The notes: generated by a model from the sequence alone, not told the origin. A stretch of 64,000 bases of DNA from Desulfovermiculus halophilus DSM 18834 (GCF_000620765.1 NZ_JIAK01000004.1:207221-271220), one strand, 5' to 3'. Counted from the stretch's first letter, positions 1 to 7,588 are shown. Numbers and translations: made by a program.

Positions 1-2
1 TC

Positions 3-995
3 GAGACCCTGCGGCAGGAGCTTCACTCCGGCACCCAGGTCGGCGAACTGGTCAGCAAAAGCCGCTCCATGCATTCCATCTTCAAGATCCTCCCCAGGGT
101 GGCCCAAAGCGACAGCACTGTGCTCATCCTGGGAGAGACAGGAACGGGCAAAGAGCTCCTGGCCAAAACGATCCACCAGCTCAGCCCCCGACGGGACAAG
201 CCCTTTATTGCAGTGAACTGCGGTGCGCTTCCGGATTCCCTGCTGGAGTCGGAGCTCTTCGGCTACAAGGCCGGGGCGTTCACCGACGCCAAAAAGGACA
301 AGCCGGGGCAAATCGCCCTGGCCCAGGATGGAACCCTGTTTCTTGATGAGATAGCAGAAACCAGTCAGGCCTTTCAAGTCAAGCTCCTGCGCGTTCTGCA
401 GGAACGGGAGTTCACTCCGCTGGGCGGGACCTCGGCCCGGAAGATGAACACCCGGATCATCTCCGCCAGCAACCGGGACCTGTCCTCTCTTGTCCACAGC
501 GGAGAATTCCGGCAGGACCTGTTCTACCGGATCAATGTCCTCAAGCTCACCCTCCCTCCGCTCAGAGAGCGAAAAGAAGACATCCCCCTGCTCGTGGACG
601 GTTTTCTCCAGCGCTTCAACGCCCTGTACAACCGGCGGGTGGCCGGTGTCGGCGAACAGGCCCTGAGCATGCTCATGCACTATGACTACCCGGGGAATAT
701 CCGGGAACTGGAAAACATCATCGAATGCGCCTTTGTCCTGTGTCCATCAGAGATCATCGAGCCCGAACACCTTCCTGAACATCTGGGGAAGATGTCCTTG
801 CACCGCACGGACCCGCGCAGTCTGCGTTCTGCGGCCCAGGAAGCCGAATCCAGGGCCATCATGCAGGCCCTGGAAGACAGCGGGTACAACCGGACCCGGG
901 CGGCCAGAGCCCTGGGCATGCACAAGAGCACGTTGTACAGGAAAATGGCCAAGTACGGGCTGCAGGCCCCCAAAGGCAGCAAGGACCACCCGTGA
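3..995 (+). CDS. Sigma-54-dependent transcriptional activator, 5'-truncated by window edge
   Basis: The reading frame is open from base 3, so the N-terminal sensory part lies outside the window. What remains is the AAA+ domain and a C-terminal Fis-type helix-turn-helix. Visible motifs are Walker A (GETGTGKE), Walker B (GTLFLDEI), the sigma-54 contact loop written GAFTDA instead of the usual GAFTGA, an arginine finger region (FRQDLFYRINV) and the Fis helix (NRTRAARALGMHKSTLYRK). Such proteins bind upstream enhancers and use ATP to open sigma-54 promoters. A sigma-54 promoter with palindromes in the activator-binding zone lies about 180 bp downstream, so it probably drives the NifX-like/DUF5320 genes. 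In Desulfovibrio vulgaris the 'orange protein' operons, which also encode NifX-like proteins, are known to be driven by sigma-54 and a neighbouring activator. Applying that here is inference. Confidence 0.93.
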   Translation, partial: ETLRQELHSGTQVGELVSKSRSMHSIFKILPRVAQSDSTVLILGETGTGKELLAKTIHQLSPRRDKPFIAVNCGALPDSLLESELFGYKAGAFTDAKKDKPGQIALAQDGTLFLDEIAETSQAFQVKLLRVLQEREFTPLGGTSARKMNTRIISASNRDLSSLVHSGEFRQDLFYRINVLKLTLPPLRERKEDIPLLVDGFLQRFNALYNRRVAGVGEQALSMLMHYDYPGNIRELENIIECAFVLCPSEIIEPEHLPEHLGKMSLHRTDPRSLRSAAQEAESRAIMQALEDSGYNRTRAARALGMHKSTLYRKMAKYGLQAPKGSKDHP

Positions 996-1059
996 CCACG
1001 GCGGCAGCCCCTGCCCGGACCAAAGCGTCGCAGCATTGCAACTTTTTCTGGACCTTCGT

Positions 1060-1121
1060 CGCATATGCGCACCATATATCCGATACCTCCTGCGCTGCCC
1101 TCCCCCTGTCTCAGGAGACAG
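1060..1121. promoter_or_regulatory. Candidate enhancer sites for the sigma-54 activator
   Basis: Two perfect palindromes lie 85-145 bp upstream of the predicted start: CGCATATGCG at 1060-1069 and CTGTCTC-AG-GAGACAG at 1106-1121. Position and symmetry fit binding sites for a dimeric Fis-type activator such as the one encoded just upstream. Which palindrome is used cannot be told from sequence. Confidence 0.4.
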
Positions 1122-1179
1122 TACGTTCAACTGCCTGATATATCGGGCTCTGCACTGAATCAGATCCTTGCCCCGCATG

Positions 1180-1195
1180 TGGCACGCCGTATGCT
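1180..1195 (+). promoter_or_regulatory. Sigma-54 (-24/-12) promoter of the NifX-like operon
   Basis: The sequence TGGCACG-CCGT-ATGCT matches the sigma-54 consensus TGGCACG-N4-TTGCW with one mismatch. The invariant GG (1181-1182) and GC (1193-1194) are separated by exactly 10 nt. The predicted start is near 1206, just upstream of the ribosome-binding site at 1214-1219. Confidence 0.8.
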
Positions 1196-1225
1196 AGCTC
1201 TTCAATGTATGAGAAGGAGATGCAT

Positions 1226-1606
1226 ATGCCTACAGTGGCCCTAACAGTTTGGGGTTCACGTGTTTCCCCGGTCTTTGAGAGCGCAGCCTGGATCCGGGTG
1301 CTGCAGACAGCAGGGACCCGGGTTGTGCGGCAGACCGAGCTATATCTGCCCCCGGAGCCCATGTCCCGCATCGCAATGCTCCGGGAGCACGATGTCCGGG
1401 TCCTTATCTGCGGCGCGATCTCCGGGCTGCAGGCCTCCATTATCCGGGCGGCGGAGATCGAGCTGATCCCCTTTGTTGCCGGCGATGTCGAGGAGATTCT
1501 CGTCGCCTACGTCCAGGGGAAGCTCGGGTCCGAGCGATTCGCCATGCCGGGCTGCTCCGGGCGCCACAGACGAAGGAGGCGTCGAGGCCGGGGAAACAAG
1601 GGATAG
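1226..1606 (+). CDS. NifX/NifB-type dinitrogenase iron-molybdenum cofactor domain protein
   Basis: About 126 residues. The N-terminal part has the feel of the NifX/NafY/NifB C-terminal ribonuclease-H-like fold: an opening strand VALTVWGSRVSPVFESA, then a short central strand (VRVLICGAISG). Known members bind FeMo-type or other metal-sulfur clusters; relatives in Desulfovibrio belong to the orange-protein system with Mrp ATPases. The C-terminus is odd: a Cys-Ser-Gly turn followed by a run of arginines (residues ~112-121). I chose the ATG at 1226, not 1205, because AAGGAG (1214-1219) sits 6 nt before it and the sigma-54 start site falls at about 1206. It is first in an operon with two glycine-rich proteins. 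The metal partner is unknown. Confidence 0.8.
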   Translation: MPTVALTVWGSRVSPVFESAAWIRVLQTAGTRVVRQTELYLPPEPMSRIAMLREHDVRVLICGAISGLQASIIRAAEIELIPFVAGDVEEILVAYVQGKLGSERFAMPGCSGRHRRRRRRGRGNKG

Positions 1607-1642
1607 TCCTTGCCTGCATTTCGACACAAGGAGGATACGACC

Positions 1643-1858
1643 ATGCCACGCGGAGACGGAACAGGACCATCGGGCCAGGGACCGCAGACAGGACGCGGCC
1701 TCGGCCCATGTGGAGGAGGAACAGGCGGGCCGCAGAGGCCGGGAACCGGCCTCATGCGCCGGGCCGGAAACTTTTTCCGCCGCAGACGCGGCCCGGGGCA
1801 AAGCTCCCGGGGCGGAGCGGGAGGAAGAGGCGGAGGATCCGGATCCGGGAATAGATAG
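1643..1858 (+). CDS. Glycine/arginine-rich DUF5320-type protein, short
   Basis: A 71-residue protein opening MPRGDGTGPSGQGPQTGRG, the signature of small DUF5320-type proteins that accompany NifX-like and Mrp-like genes in anaerobes. The rest is Gly, Arg and Pro with a single Cys, and no fold is apparent. The start is fixed by AAGGAGG at 1628-1634, 8 nt upstream of the ATG; a longer frame from 1610 lacks a binding site. It is co-transcribed with the NifX-like gene 36 nt upstream and a paralogue 48 nt downstream. The function of the family is not established. Confidence 0.75.
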   Translation: MPRGDGTGPSGQGPQTGRGLGPCGGGTGGPQRPGTGLMRRAGNFFRRRRGPGQSSRGGAGGRGGGSGSGNR

Positions 1859-1906
1859 CCCCGTCGCACCAGCTCAAAATATCTCCAACTCCAAAGGAGG
1901 TGACCT

Positions 1907-2266
1907 ATGCCTTGGGGAGATCGAACAGGACCAATGGGAATGGGACCGATGACCGGGCGCGGTCTTGGATTCTGCGCCGGCATGAACCGGCCGGGAGCAA
2001 TGAGTCCGGGCTATGGCCGGGGAATGGGCTTCGGCCGGGGACGAGGCTTTGGTCGAGGCTTTAGAGGCGGACGCGGTCCGGGCTTCGGCCCCTTTTGGGG
2101 CCCCGGCCCGGGCCCGTATGCGGCATACGGGCCCGGGCCCATGCCGGCCATGAGTCCGGAACAGGAGAAAACAATGCTCCAGCAGGAAGCACATTCCCTG
2201 CGGGACGCTTTGTCCGCGCTGGAAAAGCGCATCTCTGAACTCGAGGACAACGAATCAGGCTCCTGA
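1907..2266 (+). CDS. DUF5320-type protein with C-terminal coiled coil
   Basis: A 119-residue protein starting MPWGDRTGPMGMGPMTGRG, the same head as the previous gene but longer. The middle is a Gly/Arg/Phe/Pro-rich low-complexity stretch containing the near-palindromic peptide GPGPYAAYGPGP. The last ~40 residues (MSPEQEKTMLQQEAHSLRDA and on) predict a charged coiled coil, as in other long DUF5320 proteins, suggesting oligomerisation. A strong AAAGGAGGTGA site precedes the ATG. It is the last gene of the sigma-54 operon, with an intrinsic terminator about 40 nt after the stop. Role unknown; a metal- or chaperone-related function beside the NifX-like protein is inference. Confidence 0.8.
   Translation: MPWGDRTGPMGMGPMTGRGLGFCAGMNRPGAMSPGYGRGMGFGRGRGFGRGFRGGRGPGFGPFWGPGPGPYAAYGPGPMPAMSPEQEKTMLQQEAHSLRDALSALEKRISELEDNESGS
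2105..2139. repeat. 35-bp perfect palindrome inside a coding region
   Basis: Arms 2105-2121 and 2123-2139 are exact reverse complements (17 bp each) around a single G. The palindrome lies within the DUF5320-type gene and encodes the mirror-like peptide GPGPYAAYGPGP. In RNA it would form a very stable GC-rich hairpin. Confidence 0.9.
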
Positions 2267-2303
2267 GGAGCTGCCCTGTGCGGGCTTAGAGCCCACCCTG
2301 AGC

Positions 2304-2356
2304 AAGGCAGAGGTATCCACGGCCGAAAAAACGCCTGGATGTCTCTGCCTTTTTTG
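2304..2356 (+). terminator. Intrinsic terminator of the NifX-like operon
   Basis: AAGGCAGAG (2304-2312) pairs with CTCTGCCTT (2343-2351), with an inner ATCC/GGAT extension, and the right arm runs into TTTTTT. It lies 37 nt after the last operon gene. Confidence 0.75.
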
Positions 2357-2541
2357 TCCTCTCTGCACTCTGTGTTGCTTGCAGGCGAGTTGTGAGTTGT
2401 GCTATCTAGAGCCAACGCAAAGATCCCAAGCAACCCAGCTGAGCCGGTGTCCACGCCAACAGGCCACAGTCTTCTCAGGGGTGTATTGCTTTGCAGGCAT
2501 ATACACACATCGTGGATTTCCGCAACTCATGAGGAATATGC

Positions 2542-2976
2542 ATGAAAGTCTCTACCCGGAGCCGATACGGCATCAGACTGCTCATGGATATCGCCATGCA
2601 CGGTCAGGGGCAGGCAGTCTCCCTGCATGAAATAGCCCACCGCCAAGACATCTCTTTGAAGTATCTGGAAAAAATCACACGCATCCTCAAGCAGGGCGGC
2701 TATCTGTCCGGAAAACGGGGGCCCAATGGCGGCCATAGGTTGACCAAGCCCCTGGATCAAATCTATTTGGGTGATGTCGTCCGGGTCCTGGAAGAGGATC
2801 TGGACCTGGTCAACTGCTGGATGAACGACACGCCCTGTCCTCGACTGGAACACTGCAAAACCCATCAAATCTGGACCGAGCTCACAGAAATCATCTACAC
2901 CAAGCTCAACACCCTCAGCCTGAAAGACCTTGTTGAAAATGATGTCTGTACCTTGTCCAAACAGGAGGAACTATGA
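2542..2976 (+). CDS. Rrf2-family transcriptional regulator with Fe-S cysteine motif
   Basis: 144 residues with an N-terminal winged helix typical of Rrf2 regulators (MKVSTRSRYGIRLLMD, and EIAHRQDISLKYLEKI as recognition helix). Three cysteines spaced C-x6-C-x5-C (NCWMNDTPCPRLEHC, residues ~93-107) match the position of the cluster ligands in IscR/NsrR/RsrR relatives, so a redox- or NO-sensitive Fe-S cluster is likely. GAGGAA lies 5 nt before the ATG. The stop codon overlaps the start of the MetV-like gene by 4 nt, so the regulator is translationally coupled to the redox genes it probably controls. A weak TTGCAG-18-TATCTA promoter near 2380-2410 is possible. Confidence 0.9.
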   Translation: MKVSTRSRYGIRLLMDIAMHGQGQAVSLHEIAHRQDISLKYLEKITRILKQGGYLSGKRGPNGGHRLTKPLDQIYLGDVVRVLEEDLDLVNCWMNDTPCPRLEHCKTHQIWTELTEIIYTKLNTLSLKDLVENDVCTLSKQEEL

Positions 2977-3653
2977 TTGTTGCAAAGAGAAAGCCCCTGG
3001 AGGAGATCAAGGCCTCTGTCCAGGATTACTCCCGGGTGCTTACCGTGGGCTGCGGCACCTGTGTGGCCGTATGCCTGGCCGGAGGCGAAAAGGAAGTGGC
3101 CAGTCTGAATGCAGAACTGAGCATGGCCAGGACCATCGACAAGGCTCCGATTGAACTCAGCGCCGCCACCATAGAACGCCAGTGCGACCGGGAGTTCCTG
3201 GCTGAGCTTGACCACATGGTTGACGGATACCAGGCCGTCATTTCCATGGCCTGCGGCGTGGGCGTCCAGTTCTTGGCTGAACGGTATCCGCACATCCCGG
3301 TCTTTCCCGGAGTGGACACGACATTTATGGGTGCCAACCAGGATGTGGGGTGGTACGAAGAGCGGTGCCGGGGGTGCGGGACCTGCGTTCTGGCCTATAC
3401 AGCAGGCATCTGCCCGGTGACCACATGCTCCAAGGGTCTGTTCAACGGTCCATGCGGCGGGACGAACTCCGGAAGCTGCGAAGTCAACCCCGATGTCCCC
3501 TGTGCCTGGCAGCTGATCTATGAGCGCCTGGACCTGCAGAACCGGGTAGCCAATATCATGCCCATTTTCCCGGCCCAGGAATGGCAGAACCAGGTACCGC
3601 GGACTGTGGTCCAGCCAGGGTACGAGCATAAAGTCGGCGTGGAAGAACGATAG
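2973..3653 (+). CDS. MetV-like protein (methylenetetrahydrofolate reductase C-terminal domain family)
   Basis: 226 residues matching the small Fe-S protein MetV that partners MetF in the methylenetetrahydrofolate reductase of acetogens. Two cysteine-rich regions are visible: VGCGTCVAVCLAGGEKE near the N-terminus (~residues 26-42) and a C-terminal cluster CRGCGTC...CPVTTC...GPCGG...C (~residues 133-175). In acetogens MetV relays electrons between Hdr/MvhD-type modules and MetF. Here it overlaps the Rrf2 stop (ATGA) and is followed by two Hdr/Qmo-like flavoproteins; no metF lies in the window. The likely job is electron transfer between the flavoprotein pair and a C1 enzyme encoded elsewhere, which is inference. 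Confidence 0.85.
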   Translation: MIVAKRKPLEEIKASVQDYSRVLTVGCGTCVAVCLAGGEKEVASLNAELSMARTIDKAPIELSAATIERQCDREFLAELDHMVDGYQAVISMACGVGVQFLAERYPHIPVFPGVDTTFMGANQDVGWYEERCRGCGTCVLAYTAGICPVTTCSKGLFNGPCGGTNSGSCEVNPDVPCAWQLIYERLDLQNRVANIMPIFPAQEWQNQVPRTVVQPGYEHKVGVEER

Positions 3654-3688
3654 CCCGGACCAAGACCCAAACCCGAAGGAGTGCCACC

Positions 3689-4918
3689 TTGAACAGCGAA
3701 CGGAAAACGGTCATGGTCATAGGCGGCGGGATTGCCGGTCTGACAGCCGCCCGTGATTTGGCCGATTACGACCTCAACATTCATGTGGTTGAAAAGGAGC
3801 CCTTTCTGGGCGGCAACGCCATTGCCTACAACTGCAAGGCCACTGACGAGTGCCGGCAATGCGATGCCTGCACAGTGGAAAAGACCTTGAAGGACGTCTT
3901 AGAGCACCCGAACATTACTATCCACCGCGCCGCGCAGGTGGTGGAAACGTCTCCGGACGCTCCATACACCGTGACCATTGAACAGGCCCCCCTGTTCGAC
4001 ACCGAGCAGGAACAGGCCGTCCTGGCCCAGCACTATGCCTCCTGCCCGGTTCCCGGAGCAATCCGCAAAGGGACCTCCCCCAGTCACAAACCGTTTTTTG
4101 CTGTGGATCCGACCAAGATAGAGGATCTCAAGTCCAGTCCGGCCTCAACCGTCCTCGATCTGAACCAGGCTTTCACCCGGAAAACAGTCCAGGCCGACAG
4201 CATTGTCCTGGCCTCCGGCTTCGTTCCCTTTGACGCCCAGCAGAAGCCGACCTACGGCTACGGCCGGCTGCCCAATGTGGCCACAGCCAAGGATATGGAG
4301 GTGTTGAAGAAAGAGACCGGCGGGTATGTGCGGCCTTCGGATCAGGGCCTGCCGAAGAAAGCGGCCTTTATTCAATGCGTCGGGAGCCGGAATGAGCAGC
4401 TCGGACACTTGTGGTGCTCCCATGTCTGCTGCCCCTATGCCCTGCGCATGGCCGAGGTGATCAAGGCTCAGGATCCGGAGGCGGAGATCAGCGTGTACTA
4501 CATGGACATCCAGAACATCGGAAAAGAATCTCCCCTGTTCTACAATCAGTGCAAGCAGGATCTGGAGTTCATTCGGACCATTCCCGTGGACATGTACGCC
4601 GGAGATCAGGACAATATCCTGGTCAGCACCATGAACGAGCAGGACGGCGCGTTGACCCAAAAGGAACACGACCTGGTGGTCCTCTCTGTGGGCATCATGC
4701 CCGGAGAAGACAACACTGCTCTGGCTCAGCTTTTCGGCCTGGACCTGACCAAGGACGGCTTCTTTGGGGTTCAGCACGAACTGGATACCACCAGGACCCA
4801 GAAGCCCGGGCTCTTCCTGGCCGGGACAACCGTGGGGCCCAAGAGCATTGCTGAGTCCATCACCCATGCCGGCCTGGCTGTTCGAGAAGCTGCAAAGTAC
4901 TTAGGGGTGTCCAAATGA
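3689..4918 (+). CDS. QmoA/HdrA-like FAD and Fe-S protein
   Basis: 409 residues, the size of QmoA (about 410) and not full HdrA. An FAD-binding GxGxxG (VIGGGIAGLTAARDL) is followed by ECRQCDACTVEK, then the HdrA signature FIQCVGSR and CSHVCCPYALR (~residues 228-252), and a C-terminal flavin motif (GLFLAGTTVGPKSIAESI). The start is a TTG with AAGGAG 8 nt upstream; no better ATG exists. Known QmoA couples the menaquinone pool to APS reductase, while HdrA bifurcates electrons. Here it lies between a MetV-like and a QmoB-like gene with no aprAB or membrane QmoC nearby, so a soluble electron-transfer complex for one-carbon metabolism is more likely than canonical Qmo. The final ATGA overlaps the next gene. 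Confidence 0.88.
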   Translation: MNSERKTVMVIGGGIAGLTAARDLADYDLNIHVVEKEPFLGGNAIAYNCKATDECRQCDACTVEKTLKDVLEHPNITIHRAAQVVETSPDAPYTVTIEQAPLFDTEQEQAVLAQHYASCPVPGAIRKGTSPSHKPFFAVDPTKIEDLKSSPASTVLDLNQAFTRKTVQADSIVLASGFVPFDAQQKPTYGYGRLPNVATAKDMEVLKKETGGYVRPSDQGLPKKAAFIQCVGSRNEQLGHLWCSHVCCPYALRMAEVIKAQDPEAEISVYYMDIQNIGKESPLFYNQCKQDLEFIRTIPVDMYAGDQDNILVSTMNEQDGALTQKEHDLVVLSVGIMPGEDNTALAQLFGLDLTKDGFFGVQHELDTTRTQKPGLFLAGTTVGPKSIAESITHAGLAVREAAKYLGVSK

Positions 4919-6570
4919 AAGCAGAGAATACAAGCACACTGACAGCGATGGATCTGGATACGTCGGTTTTTGTCTTCGGCGGCGGGTGGTCAGGACAGCG
5001 CACAGCCAAGGAACTCGCCTCTCTGGGATACGAGGTGACCCTGGTCGACAGCGAGCCCAATCTGGATCAGATCACTGACAAGACCGGATTTCTGGCCCAT
5101 GCCGCCCCCAAGCAGGGTGAACTCTTCAAATCGGCCGTGCAGGACATCTCTGAGATCGAATGCATGACCGGAACCAGCCTCCTCCACTTCGAAGGCATGC
5201 CCGGACGGTTCAGGATGAAGCTGATGCAGGGCACGGACGTGGTGGAACGCCGGGCCGGAGCCGTGGTGGTGGCCGACGATGTCCAGGCCTCACCGCTCTT
5301 CGACGCCTATGGGGTATCCCCCTCCCAGCGGGTTGTAAGCCAGTCCCAGTTCGAGGCTCTGGCCCAGGGGACCGGCGCATCCGACGCCATAGGCTCCGGC
5401 AAGAGGGTTGCATTTGTGGTCGGATTCGGCCAGGAGGGCCATCCGGTTGTTATGCGCCGGGTCATGCAGGCTGTGCAGAAGGTCCAGGATCAGGGCGGCC
5501 AGGCCTATGTCTACGTGAACAACATCAAGGTGGCGGCCAGCGGCCTGGAGCGCTTGTACCGGGACAACCGGGACAGCGGTGCCATCTATTTCAAGCTGCA
5601 GAGCCCGCCCCAGATAAGCCCCGACGGCTCATCCATCAGCGCCCTGGACCCGGTCCTGAACCAGGAGGTCACCCTTGAGCCCGACCTGATTGTGGTCGAA
5701 GAAGCCCTGCTGGCATCCCCGGAAGCGCCCAAGCTTGCCCATCTGCTGCGCATAGACCGCGGTCCGTGGGACTTTATGCAGGAAAACAATGTCCACCGTT
5801 TTCCGGTTCGCTCCAACCGGGAGGGAATCTTCGTGGTAGGCGGCAGCCGGGATGTGGCCGACCTGTCCCTCTCCTGGCAGGATGCGGCCAACGCCGCCGA
5901 GGAAGTGCACAGGTTCCTCGGGGACGGAACCGCCCTCGCCCCAGAGAGCAAGGCGGTGGTGGACAAGGAAAAATGCTGCTTCTGCCTGACCTGCTACCGC
6001 TGCTGCCCGCACGGGGCCATTTCCTGGGAGGACAAGCCGGTCATCTCTCCCCTGGCCTGCCAGGCCTGCGGCATCTGCGCCAGCGAGTGCCCCCAGGACG
6101 CCATTCAGATCATGGGCTTTGAGGATCAAGGGATCACCAGTCAGCTGGACCTGTCCTTGAGCGAAACAGCCCAGGCCCCGAGCATCGTGGCCTTCTGCTG
6201 TGAGAACTCCTCCCTGGAGGCCCTGAAGATGGCCCGGCTTTTCGGCCTGAACCTCCCGGCCGGCCTGAAGACGATTCACGTCCCCTGCGCCGGGAAAGTG
6301 GATCTAGACTATATCTTCTCAGCCTTTCTCAAGGGAGCGGACGGCGTCCTGGTCCTTTCCTGCCATCCGGGCAACTGCAAATCTGTCCACGGAAACACCT
6401 TTGCCGGCTGGCGGGTCGAAAATGTCCAGCGCATGCTGACCAACGCCGGCATGGATCCGAGCCGCCTGCGTTTTGCGACCCTGGCCTCCAATATGGGCCA
6501 TGACATGACCAAGATCCTCAATGAGCTGGAAACTACGTTGAAGGATCTTGGCCCAAGCCCCTTGAAGTAG
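4915..6570 (+). CDS. QmoB-like flavoprotein: HdrA-like plus ferredoxin plus MvhD domains
   Basis: 551 residues, shorter than typical QmoB (about 740-760). The order is: FAD domain (FVFGGGWSGQRTAKEL, residues ~20-335); two 4Fe-4S motifs (KCCFCLTCYRCCPHG and CQACGICASECP, ~residues 347-395); and a C-terminal MvhD/FlpD domain (~415-545) with HVPCAGKVD and LSCHPGNCKSVHGN. MvhD domains pass electrons between hydrogenase or formate dehydrogenase and Hdr. The gene is coupled to the QmoA-like gene through ATGA, so the two proteins probably form a complex. No QmoC or HdrBC is present, so the final electron acceptor is unclear; the MetV-like protein is the natural candidate. Confidence 0.88.
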   Translation: MKAENTSTLTAMDLDTSVFVFGGGWSGQRTAKELASLGYEVTLVDSEPNLDQITDKTGFLAHAAPKQGELFKSAVQDISEIECMTGTSLLHFEGMPGRFRMKLMQGTDVVERRAGAVVVADDVQASPLFDAYGVSPSQRVVSQSQFEALAQGTGASDAIGSGKRVAFVVGFGQEGHPVVMRRVMQAVQKVQDQGGQAYVYVNNIKVAASGLERLYRDNRDSGAIYFKLQSPPQISPDGSSISALDPVLNQEVTLEPDLIVVEEALLASPEAPKLAHLLRIDRGPWDFMQENNVHRFPVRSNREGIFVVGGSRDVADLSLSWQDAANAAEEVHRFLGDGTALAPESKAVVDKEKCCFCLTCYRCCPHGAISWEDKPVISPLACQACGICASECPQDAIQIMGFEDQGITSQLDLSLSETAQAPSIVAFCCENSSLEALKMARLFGLNLPAGLKTIHVPCAGKVDLDYIFSAFLKGADGVLVLSCHPGNCKSVHGNTFAGWRVENVQRMLTNAGMDPSRLRFATLASNMGHDMTKILNELETTLKDLGPSPLK

Positions 6571-6574
6571 ACCT

Positions 6575-6667
6575 CAAGGTGTCGGGTGCAGGGTGGCAGC
6601 AACTTCAAGGCATCCCAGGTGTTCCTGGGTCGCAACTAAAGTCTGCCGCCCAAAGCCTGACACCTTG
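6575..6667. repeat. Long imperfect hairpin between convergent genes
   Basis: CAAGGTGTC (6575-6583) pairs with GACACCTTG (6659-6667). Inside are a GGTGGCAG/CTGCCGCC pairing and an apical CCCAGG-TGTT-CCTGGG hairpin. It fills the gap between the QmoB-like gene and the MarR gene and could terminate both or be a degenerate mobile palindrome. There is no T-tract. Confidence 0.5.
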
Positions 6668-6690
6668 CCTTTACCTGCCCTCAGCCTGGG

Positions 6691-7164
6691 TCACGCCCCC
6701 TCGCCCATTTCCTCCCTGACCAGCTCCATTCCGTACTTCAGCTTTTCCAGACAGGTCAGCAGCTGATCCCGCTCTTCGGGCCTGAACTTGCGCAGCACGT
6801 GTTCATGGATTGTGTCCTGATAGGACACAACAGCCTTAAGCTTCCTGTCACCCTGCCGGGTCAGGGTGATCATCTTGATCCTGGCGTCGTGGGGGTCCGG
6901 ATTTCTTTCGGCCAGGCCTTTGCCGACCAGGGCATCAATCAATGCCGTCGCCCTGCTCTTGGCCACTCCCAACTCCCTGCCGACCTGGGTCAGGGTTACG
7001 TATCGCCTGTCCCTGAACAACAGCAGGCAGTTGATCTCCGAGCACGGCAGCCCGAAGAGGTGCTGCTCCCGGTCCAGTCGCTGTTCACAGCACTTAAGCA
7101 TGGCCTGGAGCAGATTCTGCAGATGGTGGGCCTGATAGCGAAGGGCGGCGTCTTCCTGATGCAT
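6691..7164 (-). CDS. MarR-family transcriptional regulator
   Basis: 157 residues with the MarR winged-helix layout: an N-terminal dimerisation helix, recognition region (TQVGRELGVAKSRATALIDA), wing (GLAERNPDPHDARIKMITLT) and a C-terminal helix. A Cys pair near the N-terminus (MLKCCEQRL) and another Cys in GLPCSEIN could sense redox state, but this is not established. It is a lone minus-strand gene; the two neighbouring units converge on it or are separated from it by repeats. A 7-bp hairpin (7192-7214) lies 28 nt upstream of the start and could be its own operator. The ligand and targets cannot be read from sequence. Confidence 0.9.
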   Translation of the reverse strand: MHQEDAALRYQAHHLQNLLQAMLKCCEQRLDREQHLFGLPCSEINCLLLFRDRRYVTLTQVGRELGVAKSRATALIDALVGKGLAERNPDPHDARIKMITLTRQGDRKLKAVVSYQDTIHEHVLRKFRPEERDQLLTCLEKLKYGMELVREEMGEGA

Positions 7165-7300
7165 GCGTCCTTTCCTGGAATAAAGATGATTGCGGGTCTC
7201 GGGCTATGACCCGCATACCGTTTTGCATGAAATTAATGCTCAAACCCTACAGCGACAGTTTGGGTACAACAAACGCCTGCAAAGAGCCAGGCGATTACTT

Positions 7301-7400
7301 ATAGCTCCCATGCTCTGCGTGGGAGCTATCCTGACCGCTCCCGCGGTCTCTTTCTGGACGCCGGAGCGTCCAAAAGAGTTCCCACGCAGAGCGTGGGAAC
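7301..7400. repeat. Cluster of four REP-like hairpins
   Basis: Four hairpins follow each other: ATAGCTCCCA...TGGGAGCTAT (7301-7329), GACCGC-TCCC-GCGGTC (7333-7348), TGGACGC-CGGA-GCGTCCA (7355-7372) and GTTCCCACGC-AGA-GCGTGGGAAC (7378-7400). The first and last are variants of the 'CCCACGC-N3-GCGTGGG' palindrome that recurs at 37155-37177 and is widespread in proteobacterial genomes. Confidence 0.8.
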
Positions 7401-7404
7401 GATA

Positions 7405-7554
7405 AAATTGCCTCCATAAGAGTTTGCCGTCTCTTCTGTGTGCCGGGAGGGGGCAGGGGTCCCCCTTTGGCGGGACATAGAAAATACCGGGCCGAAAGTG
7501 GGCACTCAGAAGAGATGGCAAACTCCAAAAATCCACAAGCTACGTCGAAGAACC
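7405..7554 (-). mobile_element. MITE-like element, copy A (one end truncated)
   Basis: An inner inverted repeat (7420-7444 against 7501-7525) flanks a ~56-bp GC-rich core shared with the copy at 62454-62725. The intact end TACGTCGAAGAACC reads to 7554; the other end is lost next to the REP cluster. Strand is arbitrary, set so that the GGTTCTTCG end is 5'. See the element family in the findings. Confidence 0.75.
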
Positions 7555-7588
7555 GTAACTTTCTTTATCTGCCCTAAGCCATCTTGGC

